Positions 1 through 7,701 of a DNA stretch of 64,000 bases are shown in pieces. The notes under the pieces were generated by a model. It did no database searches. It was not told where the DNA came from and saw nothing but the letters and a program-made list of their open reading frames with translations. The translations under genes and the position numbers were made by a program. The DNA is from Burkholderiales bacterium (GTDB lineage Bacteria; Pseudomonadota; Gammaproteobacteria; Burkholderiales; Burkholderiaceae_F). Each line of letters opens with the position of its first letter. Within the stretch, counting starts at the first letter, position 1. The DNA lies in assembly GCA_016716275.1 (NCBI GenBank), contig JADJWR010000003.1:744001-808000 (forward strand). The letters are read 5' to 3'.

Positions 1-147
1 CAACGCGGCGTGCCAGCAGCGGAACGTGGCGTGCCAGCAGCAGAACGCGGCGTGCCAGCAGCAGAACGCGGCGCGCCGGCAGCGGGAAGCGGCGTGGCGG
101 CGGCGGGAAGCGGCGTGGCGGCGGCGGAAAGCGGCGTGGCGGCATGG
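1..147 (+). repeat. 21-bp in-frame tandem repeat in rluD tail
   Basis: About seven copies of a 21-bp unit, encoding GVPAAER and later GVAAAGS/GVAAAES variants, run from the window edge to about 147. The period is a multiple of three, so the reading frame is kept. The array may extend to the left beyond the window. Confidence 0.85.
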
Positions 148-318
148 CAGTCGTTTCCGCGCCAGGCGCTGCATGCCTGCCGCCTGTCGCTGGTTCACCC
201 GGCGCTGCGCACGACGATGACCTGGTTCCGCGCGCCGCCGGCCGACATGCGCTCGCTGATGCGTGACTGCGGCTTCGCCGGCGGCGATGCGCCGGTCGAG
301 GCATTCGGAGTCGGTTAG
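1..318 (+). CDS. rluD: RluD-type 23S rRNA pseudouridine synthase, C-terminal end (partial)
   Basis: The reading frame is open from the first base of the window and ends in TAG at 316-318, so this is the 3' end of a gene that starts off the window. The last ~60 residues contain RQALHACRLSLVHP followed by APPADMRSL, which resembles the conserved C-terminus of large-subunit pseudouridine synthases of the RluD family. Its partner pgeF lies directly downstream in most Proteobacteria, as here. The catalytic Asp region is not in the window. Residues before RQALHA are an odd low-complexity stretch of GVPAAER-like heptads that is not typical of the family. RluD modifies helix 69 of 23S rRNA. RluC or RluB relatives cannot be excluded from the tail alone. 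Confidence 0.7.
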   Translation, partial: QRGVPAAERGVPAAERGVPAAERGAPAAGSGVAAAGSGVAAAESGVAAWQSFPRQALHACRLSLVHPALRTTMTWFRAPPADMRSLMRDCGFAGGDAPVEAFGVG

Positions 319-325
319 CGACGAT

Positions 326-502
326 GCGCGGCAACGATAAGCATCTCTGGTGGGTGTCATCCCCGCGAAAGCGGGGATCCACGGGCGTAACGAAGACGCA
401 ATGGATTCCCGCTTGCGCGGGAATGACACACAGGTGCCGGACGCTGCTCGCGGCCCCGCAAATTGGATCCCGGTCTGCGCTTCGCGCAACCGGGATGACG
501 AC
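326..502. repeat. Long direct repeat, copy 1 (contains two REP-like palindromes)
   Basis: This ~177-bp segment recurs 369 bp downstream at 695-871 with only a few mismatches. It contains a TCATCCCCGCGAAAGCGGGG palindrome near 358-381 and a GGATTCCCGCTTGCGCGGGA palindrome near 403-428, in opposite orientation. It ends with a degenerate copy reading CTGCGCTTCGCGCAACCGGG. No gene is seen in 319-1213; the long ORFs there are translations of these repeats. Confidence 0.85.
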
Positions 503-647
503 TATCGCCCGGGCCTGCGCCGGGAGGACGACTGTCGCGCGGGTCTGCGCTGGGAGGATGACTACCGGGCGGGCCTGCGCTGGGATGACGACTATCGCGC
601 AGGCCTGCGCCGGGAGGACGACGTGTCGCTCGGGCCTGCGCCGGTAC
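497..647. repeat. 30-bp tandem repeat, ~5 copies
   Basis: A unit close to GACGACTATCGCGCGGGCCT plus ten more bases is repeated about five times with substitutions. It fills the space between the two long direct repeats. It looks like an expansion of the degenerate palindrome tail that precedes it. Confidence 0.75.
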
Positions 648-694
648 GACGCACCGTCGCCCCGGCGAAGGCCGGGGCCCAATTTCTCGGCCTC

Positions 695-871
695 GCGCGG
701 CAACGACAAACATCTCTGGTGGGTGTCGTCCCCGCGAAAGCGGGGATCCACGGGCGTAACGAAGACGCAATGGATTCCCGCTTGCGCGGGAATGACACAC
801 AGGTGCCGGACGCCGCTCGCGGCCCCGCAAATTGGATCCCGGTCTGCGCTTCGCGCAACCGGGATGACGAC
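695..871. repeat. Long direct repeat, copy 2
   Basis: Second copy of the 326-502 segment at a constant offset of 369 bp, including both REP-like palindromes and the degenerate tail. The few differences, such as GTCGTCC for GTCATCC near 727, show that the duplication is not brand new. Confidence 0.85.
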
Positions 872-889
872 GGAGCAGGCATATCAGTG

Positions 890-1000
890 TCGTTCCCGCG
901 CAGGCGGGAATCTAGCCGAGGGAGTGTGTCGTTCCCGCGCAGGCGGGAACCCAGTGTCTTTGCAGCGAACGCCACTGGATCCCCGCTTTCGCGGGGATGA
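890..1000. repeat. REP-like palindrome cluster
   Basis: Two TCGTTCCCGCGCAGGCGGGA units (about 892-912 and 929-949) in one orientation are followed by one GGATCCCCGCTTTCGCGGGG unit (about 976-999) in the other. This matches the family seen at 4288-4815, 14107-14215 and 18292-18320. Confidence 0.8.
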
Positions 1001-1164
1001 CACCAATACGAAACCGCTGGAACTCCGCTTCGCTGCGGATGACACCGCTGCGAGGCCGTTGCGACTCGGGTTCACTGGGGATGACACCGCTGCGTGGCCG
1101 TTGCGACTCGGGTTCGCTGCGGATGACACCGCTGCGTGGCGGCTGGAACGCGGCTTCGGCGAAT
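997..1164. repeat. 42-bp tandem repeat, 4 copies
   Basis: Four 42-bp units start at 997, 1039, 1081 and 1123, each beginning ATGACACC. They extend the last REP palindrome towards pgeF and stop 50 bp before its start codon. The units are imperfect; the middle two are most alike. Confidence 0.75.
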
Positions 1165-1213
1165 ATCGCGCTGGTGCGCCTGAACCGCGGTTCGCCGCTC
1201 GCCGGGCGCTCGC

Positions 1214-2137
1214 ATGACCGACGTCGGCCTGCATCCGCAGTGGATCGTGCCGCAGTGGCCGGCGCCGCCGGTAGTTCGGGCGCTGATCACCACGCGCGCC
1301 GGCGGCTTCTCGACGGGGGCTTTCGGTGCGGGCGAGGGCGGCGGACTGAACCTCGGACTGAAGAGCGGCGACGCCGTCGAGACGGTGCAGGCCAACCGCG
1401 CCCGGCTGCGCGCCGTGCTGCCCGCGGCGCCGCACTGGCTGCAGCAGGTGCATGGCGCCGCAGTTGCCGACATCGACGCCACCAGCCACGCCGACGTCGA
1501 CGCCACCAATCACGCTGACAACCACGACAGCAACCACGCCGACAACCACGGCGACAACCACGCCAGCAACCACGCCAACAACCACACCAGCAACCACACC
1601 AGCAACCACGCCGACATCCACGCCGACGCGGTACCCACGCCGGCCGACGCCGCCATCTCGCTGCGGCCGCGGCGCGTCTGCGTGGTGTCGATCGCCGACT
1701 GCCTGCCGGTGTTCTTCGCCGATCGGCAGGGCCGGGCGGTCGGCGTCGCCCATGCCGGCTGGCGCGGGCTGGCGGCCGGCATCCTGCAGAACACCGCCAT
1801 CGCGCTGCGCGAGCGACTCGGCGAGGCCGATGCGTCGCTGCTCGCCTACCTCGGGCCGGCGATCGGCCCGTCCGCCTTCGAAGTCGGGCCGGACGTCCTC
1901 GCGGCGATGCGCGAGCGGCTGCCGCAGGCCGATGCCGCGTTCCGGCCGCGGCACGGCACTAAGGGCAAGTACCTGTGCGACCTGTTCGCGCTGGCGCGGC
2001 AGGCGCTGGCGCAGGTCGCCGTCACCGACGTCTACGGCGGCGGCGACTGCACCTACAGCGACCCGCGGCGCTTCTACAGCTATCGGCGCGACGGCGTCAC
2101 CGGGCGCCACGCGGCGCTGATCTGGATCGAGCGGTAG
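1214..2137 (+). CDS. pgeF: Peptidoglycan editing factor PgeF / YfiH-type multicopper polyphenol oxidase with His-Asn insertion
   Basis: The protein has 307 residues, against about 245 for E. coli YfiH. Family landmarks are present in order: LITTRAGGFSTGAF near the N-terminus, QQVHGAAVADI with the first metal-binding His, VSIADCLPVFFADR with the Cys, and VGVAHAGWRGLAAGIL with the second His. The C-terminus CTYSDPRRFYSYRRDG is also typical. The family binds a metal at the His/Cys/His site and is linked to removal of wrongly incorporated residues from peptidoglycan precursors, and to phenolic or purine-nucleoside oxidation. It lies downstream of rluD as expected. The extra length is a low-complexity block of NHAD-type tetrapeptides at residues ~99-138, between the first His and the Cys. 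Family assignment is firm; the effect of the insertion is unknown. Confidence 0.9.
   Translation: MTDVGLHPQWIVPQWPAPPVVRALITTRAGGFSTGAFGAGEGGGLNLGLKSGDAVETVQANRARLRAVLPAAPHWLQQVHGAAVADIDATSHADVDATNHADNHDSNHADNHGDNHASNHANNHTSNHTSNHADIHADAVPTPADAAISLRPRRVCVVSIADCLPVFFADRQGRAVGVAHAGWRGLAAGILQNTAIALRERLGEADASLLAYLGPAIGPSAFEVGPDVLAAMRERLPQADAAFRPRHGTKGKYLCDLFALARQALAQVAVTDVYGGGDCTYSDPRRFYSYRRDGVTGRHAALIWIER
1508..1627 (+). repeat. 12-bp in-frame tandem repeat, 10 copies, in pgeF
   Basis: Ten 12-bp units of the form AACCACGCCGAC encode NHAD and variants (NHDS, NHGD, NHAS, NHTS, IHAD). Less perfect units precede it from about 1484. The array adds ten histidines between two metal-ligand regions of PgeF. 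Confidence 0.9.
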
Positions 2138-2175
2138 TGTCCGGGCAGGGCGCGCGTCGGCGCGAGGCCTCTCGT

Positions 2176-2205
2176 TTGACACTCGGCAGGCGGCCTGTGG
2201 ACAAT
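2176..2205 (+). promoter_or_regulatory. Candidate sigma-70 promoter for phaC
   Basis: TTGACA at 2176-2181 is a perfect -35 box. It is followed after 18 bp by GACAAT at 2200-2205, a 4/6 match to TATAAT. It lies about 90 bp upstream of the phaC start codon. Prediction from sequence only. Confidence 0.45.
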
Positions 2206-2294
2206 GCCCGGCGAGCGGCAGTCGGGACGGAGAGCGCGAGCGCGTAGTCGCGGCCTTCGGTCGATCACCCGGAAACGAGCGCAAGAGGGCACCC

Positions 2295-4256
2295 ATGGCA
2301 GGGCGGGCAGGCAAGGGCGCAACGCGTCCGGCGAAAGCGGGCGGCGGCAGCACGGCGGCCGCGAAGTCCACGGCGCCGGCGAAGGCGGGACGCAGCAGCA
2401 CACCGGCCGCGAAGTCTGCGGCGCCGGCGAAAGTGGGCAGCGGCAGCACGGCAGCCGCGAAAGCCGTGCCGCCGGCGAAAGCGGGTAGCCGCAGCGCAAA
2501 GATCACCGCAAAGGTCACCGACACCGTGCCGCCAGCAAGAGCCGGCAGCAGCAGCGCAACGACCACCGAGGCCGGGCCGCCGGCCAGTCCGTGGCTGGCG
2601 ATGTGGACCGGGCTGGCGGAATCGCTGCAGGCAGCGGCGCAGCCCACCGCGCCGCCGCAGTTCGCCGTCGACACGAAGCGGGTGACCGACCTGCAGCGGC
2701 ACTACGTCGAGCAGCTGTCGGGGCTGTGGCGCGACTTCTTCGAGCATCCGGAAAAAGCCGCCGAGCCGATCAAGGACAACCGCTTCGCCGACCCGGCCTG
2801 GCAGGGCAACCCGCTGGCGTCGTTCTACGCCCGCGCCTACCTGCTGAATGCCGACTTCATGAACCGGCTCGCCGACACCGTCGAGACCGACCGCAGGACC
2901 AAGCGGCGGGTCAAGTTCGCGGTGTCGCAGTTCGTCGATGCCGCCTCGCCGTCGAACTACCTGGCGCTGAACCCCAAGGCGCAGAAGACGCTGATCGAAA
3001 GCGGCGGCGAGAGCCTGAAGGCCGGCGCCAGCCAACCTGCTCGGCGACCTGCAGAAGGGCAAGATCTCGCAGAGCGACGAGTCGGCCTTCGAGATCGGCC
3101 GCAACGTCGCCACCAGCGAAGGCATGGTGGTCTACGAGAACCGCCTGTTCCAGCTGATCCAGTACAAGCCGCTGACGCCGAAGGTGCGTGCGCGGCCGTT
3201 CCTGTTCGTGCCGCCGTCGATCAACAAGTTCTACATCCTCGACCTGCAGCCCGAGAACTCGATGGTCCGCTACGCGGTCGAGCAGGGCAACACGGTGTTC
3301 CTGATGTCGTGGAAGAACCCCAAGGAGCCCGAGCGGCACGTCGCCTGGGACGACTACCTGGAGCACGGCCCGATCGAGGCGATCCACGTGGTGCAGAGGA
3401 GATCACCGGCAGCCGGCAGCTGAACGTGCTCGGCTTCTGCGTCGGCGGCACCATCCTGGCCAGCGCACTGGCGGTGATGTACGCGCGCGGCGAGGACCCG
3501 GTCACCAGCCTGACGATGATGACCTCGCTGCTCGACTTCGAGGACGCCGGCTTGCTCGAGGTGTTCATCGACGAGGCGCACGTGCGGATGCGCGAGCGGC
3601 AGTACGGCAAGGGCGGGCTGATGCCGGGCAAGGACCTCGCCAACACCTTCTCCAGCCTGCGGCCAAACGACCTGGTGTGGAACTACGTCGTCAGCAACTA
3701 CCTCGAGGGCAAGCAGCCGCCGGCGTTCGACCTGCTGTACTGGAACGGCGACGGCACCAACCTGCCCGGCCCGATGTACTGCTGGTACCTGCGCAACCTG
3801 TACCTGGAGAACAAGCTGCGCGTGCCCAACGCGCTGAAGTGCTGCGGCCAGCCGGTCGACCTCGGCCGCATCCAGGTGCCCACCTACGTCTTCGCGGCGG
3901 TCGAGGACCACATCGTGCCGTGGAAGGCCGCCTACGCGTCGGCGCGGTTGATCCCGGGCGACAAAAAGCACGGCACGCGCTACGTGCTCGGCGCCAGCGG
4001 CCACATCGCCGGCTCGATCAATCCGCCGTCGAAGAACCGGCGCAGCTACTGGGTCCCCGGCGACCGGTCGCTGCCGGCGACCGCCGACGTCTGGCTGCAC
4101 GACGCCACCGAGAAGCCGGGCAGCTGGTGGACCGACTGGAACGCCTGGCTCGCGCAGTTCGCCGGCGGCGAGAAAGCGGCGCCGAAAGGCTACGGCAGCG
4201 CCAAATACAAGCCGATCGAACCCGCGCCGGGCCGCTACGTCAAAGAGAAGGCCTAG
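2295..4256 (+). CDS. phaC: Class I poly(3-hydroxyalkanoate) synthase PhaC, carrying two compensating frameshifts
   Basis: Polymerises hydroxyacyl-CoA into PHA at the granule surface. The lipase-box-like GFCVGG (Cys ~382 in read-through numbering), EDHIVPW (Asp ~538) and GASGHIAGS (His ~570) give the Cys-Asp-His triad, and the end PAPGRYVKEKA is typical of class I. The N-terminal ~95 residues are an Ala/Lys/Ser-rich repeat extension. The frame 2295-4256 is open throughout, but the stretch 3031-3396 is conserved only in the +1 frame, where it reads SAFEIGRN and INKFYILDLQPENS. Relative to the family there is one extra base near 3030 and two extra (AG) at 3397-3398. As written, about 120 residues would be scrambled. 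This is either consensus error or an inactivated gene; the conserved out-of-frame stretch favours error or a very recent change. Confidence 0.9.
   Translation: MAGRAGKGATRPAKAGGGSTAAAKSTAPAKAGRSSTPAAKSAAPAKVGSGSTAAAKAVPPAKAGSRSAKITAKVTDTVPPARAGSSSATTTEAGPPASPWLAMWTGLAESLQAAAQPTAPPQFAVDTKRVTDLQRHYVEQLSGLWRDFFEHPEKAAEPIKDNRFADPAWQGNPLASFYARAYLLNADFMNRLADTVETDRRTKRRVKFAVSQFVDAASPSNYLALNPKAQKTLIESGGESLKAGASQPARRPAEGQDLAERRVGLRDRPQRRHQRRHGGLREPPVPADPVQAADAEGACAAVPVRAAVDQQVLHPRPAARELDGPLRGRAGQHGVPDVVEEPQGARAARRLGRLPGARPDRGDPRGAEEITGSRQLNVLGFCVGGTILASALAVMYARGEDPVTSLTMMTSLLDFEDAGLLEVFIDEAHVRMRERQYGKGGLMPGKDLANTFSSLRPNDLVWNYVVSNYLEGKQPPAFDLLYWNGDGTNLPGPMYCWYLRNLYLENKLRVPNALKCCGQPVDLGRIQVPTYVFAAVEDHIVPWKAAYASARLIPGDKKHGTRYVLGASGHIAGSINPPSKNRRSYWVPGDRSLPATADVWLHDATEKPGSWWTDWNAWLAQFAGGEKAAPKGYGSAKYKPIEPAPGRYVKEKA
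2328..2579 (+). repeat. 48-bp in-frame tandem repeat in phaC N-terminus
   Basis: Units start at 2328, 2376, 2424, 2472 (lengthened to 60 bp) and 2532. Each encodes about 16 residues beginning PAKAG or PARAG, then GSTAAAK-like sequence. The resulting tail is basic and Ala-rich, like histone-H1-type tails. Confidence 0.85.
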
Positions 4257-4287
4257 GGCGCAGCGAATGACATGCCTCTATCCGCGT

Positions 4288-4815
4288 AGTCCCCGCGCAA
4301 GCGGGAATGACACCCGCCCTGGGTCGGTGTCATCCCCGCGAAAGCGGGGATCCACGGCGGTGCGACGACAAGGACTGGATTCCCGCCTGCGCGGGAATGA
4401 CATGCCCTTGGTGGGTGTCATCCCCGCGAAGCGGGGATCCATGGCGGCGCATCGACAAGGACTGGATTCCCGCTTGCGCGGGAATGACACATGCCCTTGG
4501 TGGGTGTCATCCCCGCGAAAGCGGGGATCCACGGCGGCGCACCGACAAGGACTGGATTCCCGCCTGCGCGGGAATGACACACTACGACCCGCCTGCGCAG
4601 GACTGACGCGCACCCAGCCGGTGTCATCCCCGCGAAAGCATGGATTCACGGCGGCGCGACGACAAGGACTGGATTCCCGCCTGCGCGGGAATGACACGCC
4701 GCGACCCGCCTGCGCAGGACTGGCGCGCAGCCAGCCAGTGTCATCCCCGCGCAAGCGGGGATCCACGGCGGTGCACCGACAAAAACTGGATTCCCGCTTG
4801 CGAGGGGACTGCACA
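4288..4815. repeat. REP/BIME-like cluster of 11 alternating palindromes between phaC and phaA
   Basis: Eleven 24-28-bp palindromes alternate between form A (TCATCCCCGCGAAAGCGGGG) and form B (GGATTCCCGCCTGCGCGGGA). They sit at about 4288, 4327, 4377, 4416, 4462, 4503, 4554, 4621, 4671, 4738 and 4789. An A-B pair plus spacer of about 85-115 bp is tandemly repeated. The copies at 4621 and 4789 are degenerate. The cluster fills the whole 630-bp gap and no gene is seen in it. Transcripts through it would form stable hairpins. Confidence 0.85.
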
Positions 4816-4885
4816 TCAGCGTTCGGGAACCGTTTCCCCGAATCCGCTTCACTTCGTCAGTAGTCAGACCGCTCAAGGAGATGCT

Positions 4886-6066
4886 ATGCAGCAGGCAGTA
4901 ATCGTTGCCGCCACCAGGACCGCCATCGGCAAGTTCGGCGGTGCACTGGGCTGGAGACGCCGGCGCCGGAACTCGGCGCCATCGTGATCAAGGAACTGCT
5001 CAAGCGCGCCCGCCTGGCGCCCGAGCAGGTCGACGAGGTGATCCTCGGTCAGGTGCTCGCCGCCGGCTCGGGCCAGAACCCGGCGCGGCAGGCCGTGATC
5101 AAGGCCGGGCTGCCGGTGGCGGTGCCGGCGATGACCATCAACAAGGTCTGCGGCTCGGGGCTGAAGGCAGTGATGCTGGCGGCGCAGGCGATCGCCAACG
5201 GCGACGCCGAGGTGGTGATCGCCGGCGGCCAGGAGAACATGAGCGCCGCGCCGCACGTGCTGATGAACTCGCGCGACGGCTTCCGCATGGGCGACGCCAA
5301 GATGATCGACAGCATGATCGTCGACGGCCTCTGGGATGTGTACAACAAGTACCACATGGGCATCACCGCCGAGAACGTCGCCAAGCAGTACGGCATCAGC
5401 CGCGGCATGCAGGACGAGTTCGCCATCGCCTCGCAGACCAAGGCGATCGCCGCGCAGGACGCCGGCCGCTTCAAGGACGAGATCGTTGCGGTGATGCTGC
5501 CGCAGCGCAAGGGTGATCCGCTGGCCTTCGACGCCGACGAGTTCGTCAACCGCAAGACTAACGTCGAGGCGCTCGGCGGCCTGAAACCGGCCTTCGACAA
5601 GGAGGGCAGCGTCACCGCCGGCAATGCCTCGGGCATCAACGACGGCGCCGCCGCGGTGGTGGTGATGTCGGAGGCGCGCGCCAAGGCGCTCGGCCTGCAA
5701 CCGCTGGCGCGGATCAAGGCCTTCGCCTCGAGCGGCGTCGACCCGAAGATCATGGGCATGGGCCCGGTGCCGGCGTCGCGCCGGGCGCTGGAGCAGGCCG
5801 GCTGGGAGGCGGCGGATCTGGATCTCATGGAAATCAACGAGGCGTTCGCCGCGCAGGCCTGCGCGGTCAACAAGGAGATGGGCTGGGACACCGCGAAGAT
5901 CAACGTCAACGGCGGCGCCATCGCGCTGGGGCACCCGATCGGCGCCAGCGGCTGCCGGATCCTGGTCACCCTGCTGCACGAAATGCAGAAACGCGACGCC
6001 AGAAAGGGCATCGCGTCGCTGTGCATCGGCGGCGGCATGGGCGTGGCGCTGGCGGTCGAGCGGTAA
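4886..6066 (+). CDS. phaA: Acetyl-CoA acetyltransferase PhaA, with frameshift near the start
   Basis: Condenses two acetyl-CoA to acetoacetyl-CoA for PHB synthesis. Thiolase landmarks are INKVCGSGLKAVM (acyl-carrying Cys), GGQENMSAAPHVL, GHPIGASGCRI (His) and CIGGGMGVALAVER at the C-terminus. The best start is ATG at 4886, after AAGGAG, giving MQQAVIVAATRTAIGKFGG. Around 4949 one base appears to be missing: codons from 4951 continue in the next frame (LETPAPELGAIVIKELL) to the stop. A gene caller would therefore start at 4984 and lose the first ~33 residues. Downstream phaB is 94 bp away, the classic phaCAB order, here broken by a REP cluster between phaC and phaA. Confidence 0.9.
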
Positions 6067-6160
6067 AGGAACAAACGCAGGCGGCGGCGCGCGATCGCGG
6101 CGCCGCCGCTGCGGCATCACCGGCTGGACAATTCAACGAGAGACAACCAAGGAGACAAAG

Positions 6161-6895
6161 ATGGCAAGAGTCGCATACGTCACCGGCGGCATGGGCGGCA
6201 TCGGCACCTCGATCTGCCAGCGCCTGAACAAGGCCGGCTTCAAGGTGATCGCCGGCTGCGGCCCCACCCGCGATTTCGACAAGTGGCTGGGCGAGCAGAA
6301 GCAGGCCGGCTACACCTTCTACGCCTCGGTCGGCAACGTCGCCGACTGGGACTCGACCGTCGAGGCGTTCGCCAAGACCAAGGCCGAGCACGGCCCGATC
6401 GACGTGCTGGTGAACAACGCCGGCATCACCCGCGACCGCCTGTTCGTCAAGATGACGCGCGAGGAGTGGGACGCGGTGATCAGCACCAACCTGACCTCGC
6501 TTTTCAACGCCACCAAGCAGGTGGTGCCCGACATGGTCGAGCGGGGCTGGGGGCGGATCATCCAGATCAGCTCGGTCAACGGCGAGAAAGGGCAGGCCGG
6601 CCAGACCAACTACTCGGCGGCCAAGGCCGGCATGCACGGCTTCAGCATGGCGCTGGCGCAGGAACTGGCCGCCAAGGGCGTCACCGTGAACACGGTGAGC
6701 CCGGGCTACATCGGCACCGAGATGGTCAAGGCGATCAAGCCGGCGATCCTGGAGAAGATCGTCGAGATGATCCCGGTCAAGCGCCTCGGCACGCCCGACG
6801 AGATCGGCTCGATCGTCACCTGGCTCGCCAGCGAAGACGCCGGCTTCACCACCGGCGCCGACTTCAGCTGCAACGGCGGGCTGCACATGGGCTGA
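6161..6895 (+). CDS. phaB: Acetoacetyl-CoA reductase PhaB (NADPH-dependent)
   Basis: A 244-residue short-chain dehydrogenase that reduces acetoacetyl-CoA to (R)-3-hydroxybutyryl-CoA, the PhaC substrate. It has the Rossmann motif GGMGGIGTSICQRL near residue 8, NNAGITRD, the catalytic NYSAAKAGMHGF and the family C-terminus GADFSCNGGLHMG. The ATG at 6161 follows a good ribosome site (AAGGAG, then ACAAAG). It lies just after phaA on the same strand and should be co-transcribed with it. Unlike phaC and phaA it is intact. Confidence 0.95.
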   Translation: MARVAYVTGGMGGIGTSICQRLNKAGFKVIAGCGPTRDFDKWLGEQKQAGYTFYASVGNVADWDSTVEAFAKTKAEHGPIDVLVNNAGITRDRLFVKMTREEWDAVISTNLTSLFNATKQVVPDMVERGWGRIIQISSVNGEKGQAGQTNYSAAKAGMHGFSMALAQELAAKGVTVNTVSPGYIGTEMVKAIKPAILEKIVEMIPVKRLGTPDEIGSIVTWLASEDAGFTTGADFSCNGGLHMG

Positions 6896-7701
6896 TGCCC
6901 GCGTCGAAGGCCACGGCGGCTGCCGGGACACGACGCAGGAGGCGCACTGGTGTGGTCTCCGCCGAAGCGGGGACCCAACAACAGACCCGTAGCGGCCGCG
7001 CACGAGTACCTTGATCCGATTCGTCCACCGGTTGGTGAAGCGATACGAGTGCCGCGCCTGCGCGGCGTCGAAGAGCGCCACCGTGCAGGCAAGCGCTGAA
7101 TTCGCGCAGATGCGCAGATCCAGCGTCTCGACCGCGCGTCGCATTGCATTGACCCGGATCACCGTAACAGCTCGCACAGCGCGTCCGTGCATTCGGCACC
7201 GGCTAGAAGCGGTCAGCGGTTCCTCGTGCCCGCCTTCGCTATGGACGCTCTCGGTCCATCGCGCTGCGCCAGCCCTCGGCCTTTAGGTTGGCGGTGTATC
7301 GCGATCTTTTCGCCGGACGCAATGCGGTTCTGTGGAACACGGCCGCGGTGCTGTCGGACTTGATCGGCAAGCCGATCTCCATGCGGACCGAGAGCAACTA
7401 CAGTCGGGAGCAGTACGACGTCGTGCTGTTGCGAGCGGGCGCGGCGCTCGACTTTGGCGGCTGGCCGGCCGTCCGAAAGCATTAGTAGGTGACGCCGATT
7501 TGCGTGACTGCGTGAGCTAACTAGGATCGCCCCTCAACGGCTTGGCGAGGCCGTTTCCGAGGGCTTGTCGCTGGAGGGCGACAGGATCGACCACCGGTCG
7601 GCGGCAAGCCGCTGTTGATCCCCCGCCGCACGTCAGGAGCCCTCGCATCGATAGCTTCTCGCCCGACCCGTAGCGACTACAGGTTATTGAAAGGAGCATC
7701 G
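6896..7701. other. 806-bp gap with no convincing gene
   Basis: This stretch separates phaB from the pilus cluster. It holds one degenerate REP-like palindrome near 6952-6974 (CCGCCGAAGCGGGG) and several short ORFs without recognisable content. The only ORF with a protein-like composition is at 7288-7485, listed separately. Some GC-rich inverted repeats occur near 7530-7620 but none matches a riboswitch I know. Confidence 0.5.
7288..7485 (+). CDS. Hypothetical short ORF, possible gene remnant
   Basis: A 65-codon ORF starts with TTG at 7288 (GTG at 7294 is an alternative). The composition is protein-like (YRDLFAGRNAVLWNTAAVLS and LLRAGAALDFGGWP), unlike the Arg-rich shadow frames around it. 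I do not recognise a family. No good ribosome site precedes it, so it may be the 3' remnant of a longer gene. No function is proposed. Confidence 0.2.
   Translation: MAVYRDLFAGRNAVLWNTAAVLSDLIGKPISMRTESNYSREQYDVVLLRAGAALDFGGWPAVRKH

Noticed and set aside
324..1217. 297-codon ORF between rluD and pgeF
   Set aside because: It is a read-through of palindromes and tandem repeats; its protein repeats the same phrases and has no ribosome site.
4288..4815. Possible CRISPR array (regularly spaced palindromes)
   Set aside because: Units alternate in orientation, spacers are themselves repeated and uneven, and no cas gene is present. It fits REP/BIME clusters.
7500..7690. c-di-GMP or other riboswitch upstream of the pilin operon
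   Set aside because: Inverted repeats are present but none of the conserved core sequences of known riboswitch classes could be matched.
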